Assembly: GCA_022316685.1 (NCBI GenBank)
Contig: JAKJHU010000030.1
Coordinates: 16,696,018-16,760,017 of the forward strand
DNA from: Progne subis subis
Lineage: Eukaryota > Chordata > Aves > Passeriformes > Hirundinidae
Direction: 5' to 3'
DNA length: 64,000 nucleotides
In this document: piece after piece, positions 59,506 through 64,000 of the stretch
How positions within the stretch are numbered: the stretch's first letter is position 1
Layout: every line of letters starts with the position of its first letter
Position numbers and translations under genes: made by a program
Notes under the pieces: generated by a model
The model's input: the letters and a program-made list of their open reading frames with translations, nothing else
Database searches by the model: none
What the model was told of the DNA's origin: nothing

Positions 59506-61085
59506 TAAAGAATTATTTTAAAGGACAAGAAAACAAGAAGATGAACACTTAAATCCATTTTCTGTATGTAAGATCCATCACCATTTAAAAAACTTGTTAG
59601 ATGTGGCCTCAGGAGTAGTAGCAGGAGCTCCCATCATAATTCTTTTCCCAGAGGCACCATGAGCTTTAGAGTCCAATTTATTCACTGATGTAAGAAATGA
59701 CCCATGATCATGAGTCAGTCAAGTGAGAGAGCTGTTAAAGAACCACTAGCATTTACTCCAGTTCAGAAACAGCAGAGCTGCTCTCAAGCCTCCATTTCCC
59801 CCACATAAAAGTCCTACTTTCTTAAGTAAAATGCAAATTTCTTAATGTTTCTGGGCATTGTGTTTCTTCCCTGCCTGCCCATCCTGTTTTGAAACCATTT
59901 GTCCCACCAGTACAACCCAGTTCACCTTAGCAGGTGCACCAGCCATCTGTGGGCTCCTGCAGCTTCAACTGCAGATGAGTGTGACTGCAGCCATCAAACC
60001 AGACAGTTTCTAATCTCTCTGAAGACAAGGAGGAAAATTTTAATTTCTGCTCATGGCCCGAATAGTAAGTTGTTGGAGAGAAGAGATGCAAATATCTGAC
60101 ATCCCTCCTTCCTAGGATGGTTCTCATTGAGACAATATAGTTGAAGTAACTCAGGACAATTCCTCTAAGACCTTATTCATGTCAGAGAACTGCAAGTCCA
60201 AGCTGCATTTGAGGAGAAGTCCTGGGATCTCCCAGTGTCTAGGCAGTTCTCCTGCCTTGAGGAGTTCCTAAGAGAAAATTTACCTTTCCTGTCCTTCAGA
60301 GATTTTCCCTCTCAGGAAGCTGACTGTGTGTACTGCTGAAAAAAGCTTTGAAAGCAAGGAAGGAAAAATGTCATTGAGTCCAGTACTACTGAGAGACAGT
60401 GGAGAAAGTTCAGTATTTTTATGTGTACACAGAGGTGGGAGATAGAACCATCCCACCCTCCCCCCTCCAGCATCTTTTCATGCTAACTTCAGTGTCAATT
60501 CTTTTGTTCAAAGCTTTCAGGGTTTGAACCTTTTTTAACACCTCTCTGTTGAGAAATTCTGCTGCTCAACAGTCAATGCCTAGTCAACAAATTGTACCTG
60601 TGATTTCACAGTAGGATAACATTGTAGATAAGACACACCTACTGGGCACTTTCAAGTTATAATATTGTGTTACTCATTGCTTTTATGTATGTTTATACAC
60701 AATATCTGCCTGAAGGTACACATTGATTTTCAGCCATCAAGAACACATTTAAAATTGGCTGAGTGCTTAACCTTTGTTCACTGAAAGTATATTTTAATTT
60801 TTTTTTCTATTAAGAATTATTTGCTCAGAAGAGTTTGATATGGCTACTATCATCATCATGATTATTGACTTAAACTAAAATTCTTCTAGATATTTTACTC
60901 CTTTTGCAAAGTTGAGTTATACTTGTAATTTGCCCTCTGTTTTTTAATAGGTGTATTCTATTCACATGTATTGATTTAAGCGGATTCAACGATATTTCAG
61001 GTAAAGATTTTCTGACAACTGAAAACAAAAATCTAATGTGGTGTTACTTTACTTGTAACCAGTAATTTTGTGATTTTTTAATATT
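59506..61085. other. unique sequence, no gene seen
   Basis: No coding content or recognised repeat. AT-rich from 60780 to 61010. Confidence 0.5.
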
Positions 61086-61228
61086 ACAAAACAAAACAAC
61101 AACAAAAACAACCAAAAAAAAAAAAAAAACCAAAAAAAAAAAAAAAAAAAAAACCAAAAAAAAAAAAACCAAAAAACCAAAAACAAACAAACAAACAAAA
61201 CCCCAAAAAACCCACAAAAAACCACAAA
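61086..61228. repeat. A/C-rich low-complexity tract
   Basis: About 140 bases of A runs separated by C or CC, with an (ACAA)n part near 61184. It is the longest A/C tract in the window. Confidence 0.95.
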
Positions 61229-62196
61229 GGAGGTTACAGACTGAGAATCACATTGCAGGATTAAATGTTTAAATCCAGGACAGCAATTCTGACAGCCTTG
61301 TTTCCACTAGGAGCTGACCTCTGAAACACCTAAAATCAATTAATATTTCCCTTTTTTCTCTCCTCTTAGTTCCCCAGCTGCCTAAACCTAAGTTCACTGG
61401 CAGCATCATGGGCTGAACAGTGGAGATTCTTATTTCTTCCTGAACTCAGCTGTCAATTCAGAGCTGTGAAGACTGAAACTCAGACTCCTTCCCAATCCCT
61501 GGAGATGAGGAACCCTTCAGGGGCTCCTCTGACAGCTGTCACCCACCTGCAGTCACAGTGTGAAGCCCAGCAGCTGTTGTGCCCCTTTGAGAAGAGCTGA
61601 GGGAATGGAGGGGCAGGGGTGCTGATTTCCTCTGCCCTTTGCCTGTTCTCCTCATGGGACATCCATCCAGGTTGTGGCACATGGTGTGGGCATGATCCCC
61701 TTGCCAAGGCTCAAACTGGTTGCATTGACTTGCCAGGGGAGTACTGGAATAAGGCCATTTTGTATCCCTCCTGTGAGAGATCTGCAAAAATGGACAAGGC
61801 CACAGAAGGGGAATCTGTTTGTGAAGGAGTCCTGAGTCTTGGTCCCTCATTTTCCCAAGCTCATTAATTTGATAAGTGGTATTAGAATTATAGCCCAGGT
61901 CATATTCCAGTGTCCAGTTGTATGACTGCCTGTCTGAGATACAGGCTCAATTTTTAAATCCTTCCTCTGCTCAGTTTGAACTATCTGAAATTTCCTACAC
62001 CTGTCATAACCAGCAGAATAAATGGACATTCAGCTTTGGAAGAGAAAGATTCTTCCATTTTACATAAAACTGAGCATATTCAGTGACTATGGTAGTGAGA
62101 AAATAATTTCAGTAAATGAAATGCAGCATCAAATTTGTATCACTTGGCCCAAAACCACTGATGCCTAGGAATGGTGAAAGCCATATTCATGATGTT
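61229..62196. other. unique sequence, no gene seen
   Basis: The part from 61480 to 61870 has overlapping frames on both strands up to 103 codons, none recognised. Confidence 0.5.
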
Positions 62197-62372
62197 ATCA
62201 CAGAATCCCAGAAGGGGTGGGTTGGGAGAAATCTTAAAGGTCACCCAGTTCCAAGCCCCCTGCCAAGGGCAGGGACACCTTCCACCAGACCAGGTTTCTC
62301 AGAGCCCATCCAACTTGGCCTCGAACAGTTCCAGGGATGGGGCAGCCACTGCTTCTGTGGGCAGCCTGTTGT
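62197..62372 (-). mobile_element. CR1 LINE, 3' fragment (antisense)
   Basis: It starts 'atcacagaatcccagaagg', a mutated antisense octamer tail. 'aatcttaaaggtcacccagt' (62231), 'agggcagggacaccttcc' (62265) and 'gttccagggatggggcagcc' (62328) follow. It is 5'-truncated near 62372. The short frames between 62116 and 62455 lie over this element and are not genes. Confidence 0.93.
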
Positions 62373-64000
62373 GGGACAGCACTGGCTGCTGGGAGTGATG
62401 CCTTAGCTCTTGACAAGGAACAAGTTTGTCTATAAATCCAGGCCTTAGTCTCCAAGGTTTTTTTAGCTCATGTTCATTCAGAAATTACCTACCATTTATT
62501 TACAGCTGCCTATCTGAAGACAGAAGGCCAGAGCCTATTTCACTTGGAGCTATCCCATGGACCTTAACTGGTTTAAAGCAAAGAATTTTTCTGCTTTGGA
62601 AGAAAGTTTTTGTTCAGATAATTCTTGAGATTAATTTAGTAGACAAAAATACCTTCCTTTATACTTTTCAGACTACCAACTGCCTTCAGTGGTGCTGAGA
62701 TCAGCGTCACCTGAAAATCTCTGACATGCAGGTGGAGCAGACTGTTCCTGTTCTTGTTTCGCTAGGCCAAGCTTGCTTTGCAATCAGGCATGAAGTCACT
62801 GCTAATGTTAAGGGAACATGTCTTACCTGATTCCTGGTCCTGAGATTTGTCTTTCCTTTTCCTCTTTATACTCTTATTCTCTAGGTCTTTATAACTCTTA
62901 AATTCAGATTGTATCAATCTTATTGTGCCACCAGGTGAAAGAAATCTAGCATGTAAAATAAATGCACAAGGCTTTACAACCATGATAGAACAAGGCAATC
63001 AATTATGTCCTTCTTCAAAACAACTCTGCCTATGTTCAGATATGGATTGTTGATGTGTATCAGGAGCTGTGTGGCAGCATGAAGGAATGCTGTGGTTCGT
63101 GCCCCACGCCTGCACCCAGGGTTGATTCAAATGGCCATTATCATGTTTCAGAATGCAGTGGCAGTAAACACAAGGAAGATGTGCTGTGTCTAAGAGCCTC
63201 CCATGTCAAAATACTCAATAGCTTTGATTGAGATGTACTGACTCGTGGCCATACAGGAAACATGTGAGATTTGTCAAGAAGGATTACAGAGGTAAAATTA
63301 TTTACACTCCCAAAATGTTCAGAGTGGTAGAGTGTTTATGTGAAGTATCATGTTAATGGAACCACCAGAAAATCAATACTGTGGATGCTATTTATTTTTT
63401 TTTTCTGATTATACATCATAGTACTTTTTTTTTTTTTTCCTACCCTGCATGCTCACACAAGTCCATTTTGTGTCAAGCTCATTGCAATAATTACAAGGAT
63501 GCTGGTGATTACAGACAGCATCATGCATTCACTTGTATTCTTTGTAGGCAAATACCCTCATCTCTGATAATTCTGTTCATCTTCAGTATATTTTAATGTA
63601 CCAGACCAAATTTTGCTCATCTCCTTTTTACAGGAATCAGAATTTGAAGTAGTTAAGGAAATAACTGAAGTGAGCTGAATTTCACGTCCTGCTTCAAAAA
63701 CCCTGAGATTTTACCATTTGCTAAAAGAGATAAATAATGATTTTTTTGTTGTGATCCTCATATTTTCATTGAAGCTTTTCATATCTCAACTGCTAAGCAG
63801 TCTTACATTCTTTTGTCTCTGGCAGCCCATATCTGTGTGGGGCTGGGAGCTCTAAGATATTTATAAATATTAAACAGACACCATAGGATTTGGTCCATGG
63901 TTAAAACACCATGTCAACAGCTTGTGCAAATAAATTCCAGTACCGTATCTTTGCATGTCCATGGTAGGATAATTTGTCCACTAACCTCTATACTCACCAA
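62373..64000. other. unique sequence, no gene seen
   Basis: T runs lie at 63394-63403 and 63425-63438. No recognised repeat family, RNA gene or exon up to the window end. Confidence 0.5.

Noticed and set aside
1..64000. tRNA, rRNA, snRNA, CRISPR, operon or phage content
   Set aside because: No A/B-box pair with cloverleaf, no rRNA text, no regularly spaced direct repeats and no tight gene packing were seen. The repeat content is avian.

Overview
This window looks like bird nuclear DNA. Five fragments of the 3' region of avian CR1 LINEs are readable outright, and a sixth short one is clear. Several carry the CR1 terminal octamer, ATTCTATG or its complement. There is no Alu, no L1 and no bacterial gene organisation. 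Composition is AT-rich, with long homopolymers and A/C- or T/G-rich low-complexity tracts. I found no protein-coding gene, no convincing exon, and no tRNA, rRNA or CRISPR. Every open frame is short, starts at a non-ATG codon, lies in a repeat, or has no recognisable protein content. The window is either a gene-poor intergenic region or part of a very long intron; the sequence alone does not decide which.

Layout. 0-12 kb: a CR1 (441-1200, minus), two ancient core-SINE tails (about 3.3 and 8.05 kb), an AT-rich enhancer-like block (3.45-3.83 kb), an octamer/CRE motif cluster (9.1-9.2 kb), then two CR1s in opposite orientation with 3' ends facing each other (10.78-11.97 kb). 12-23 kb: one CR1 (14.5 kb, minus), a 217-bp pure pyrimidine (TTTTC)n tract (19.0 kb) and a MIR relic (19.7 kb). 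23-31 kb: the richest stretch for old repeats, with two palindromic MITE-like elements (23.42 and 25.07 kb) and five MIR-type relics (25.6-30.5 kb). 31-43 kb: microsatellites, a 56-bp T run, half of a second copy of the 25.07-kb palindromic element (38.1 kb), a poly(A) tract preceded by AATAAA (38.6 kb), a short CR1 end (40.5 kb) and a hairpin followed by 42 A. 45-48 kb: an enhancer-like block, then about 1.5 kb of a heavily decayed CR1/L3-clade LINE with recognisable reverse transcriptase blocks. 48-64 kb: mostly unique sequence, two enhancer-like blocks, A- and T-rich tracts and a last CR1 (62.2 kb, minus).

The window is best read as a fossil record of amniote and avian mobile elements plus unique sequence that may hold distal regulatory DNA. 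I found no new multi-gene system. The observations most worth following up are the two palindromic element families, the old LINE, the AATAAA-poly(A) tract, and the enhancer-like blocks, whose conservation could not be tested here.
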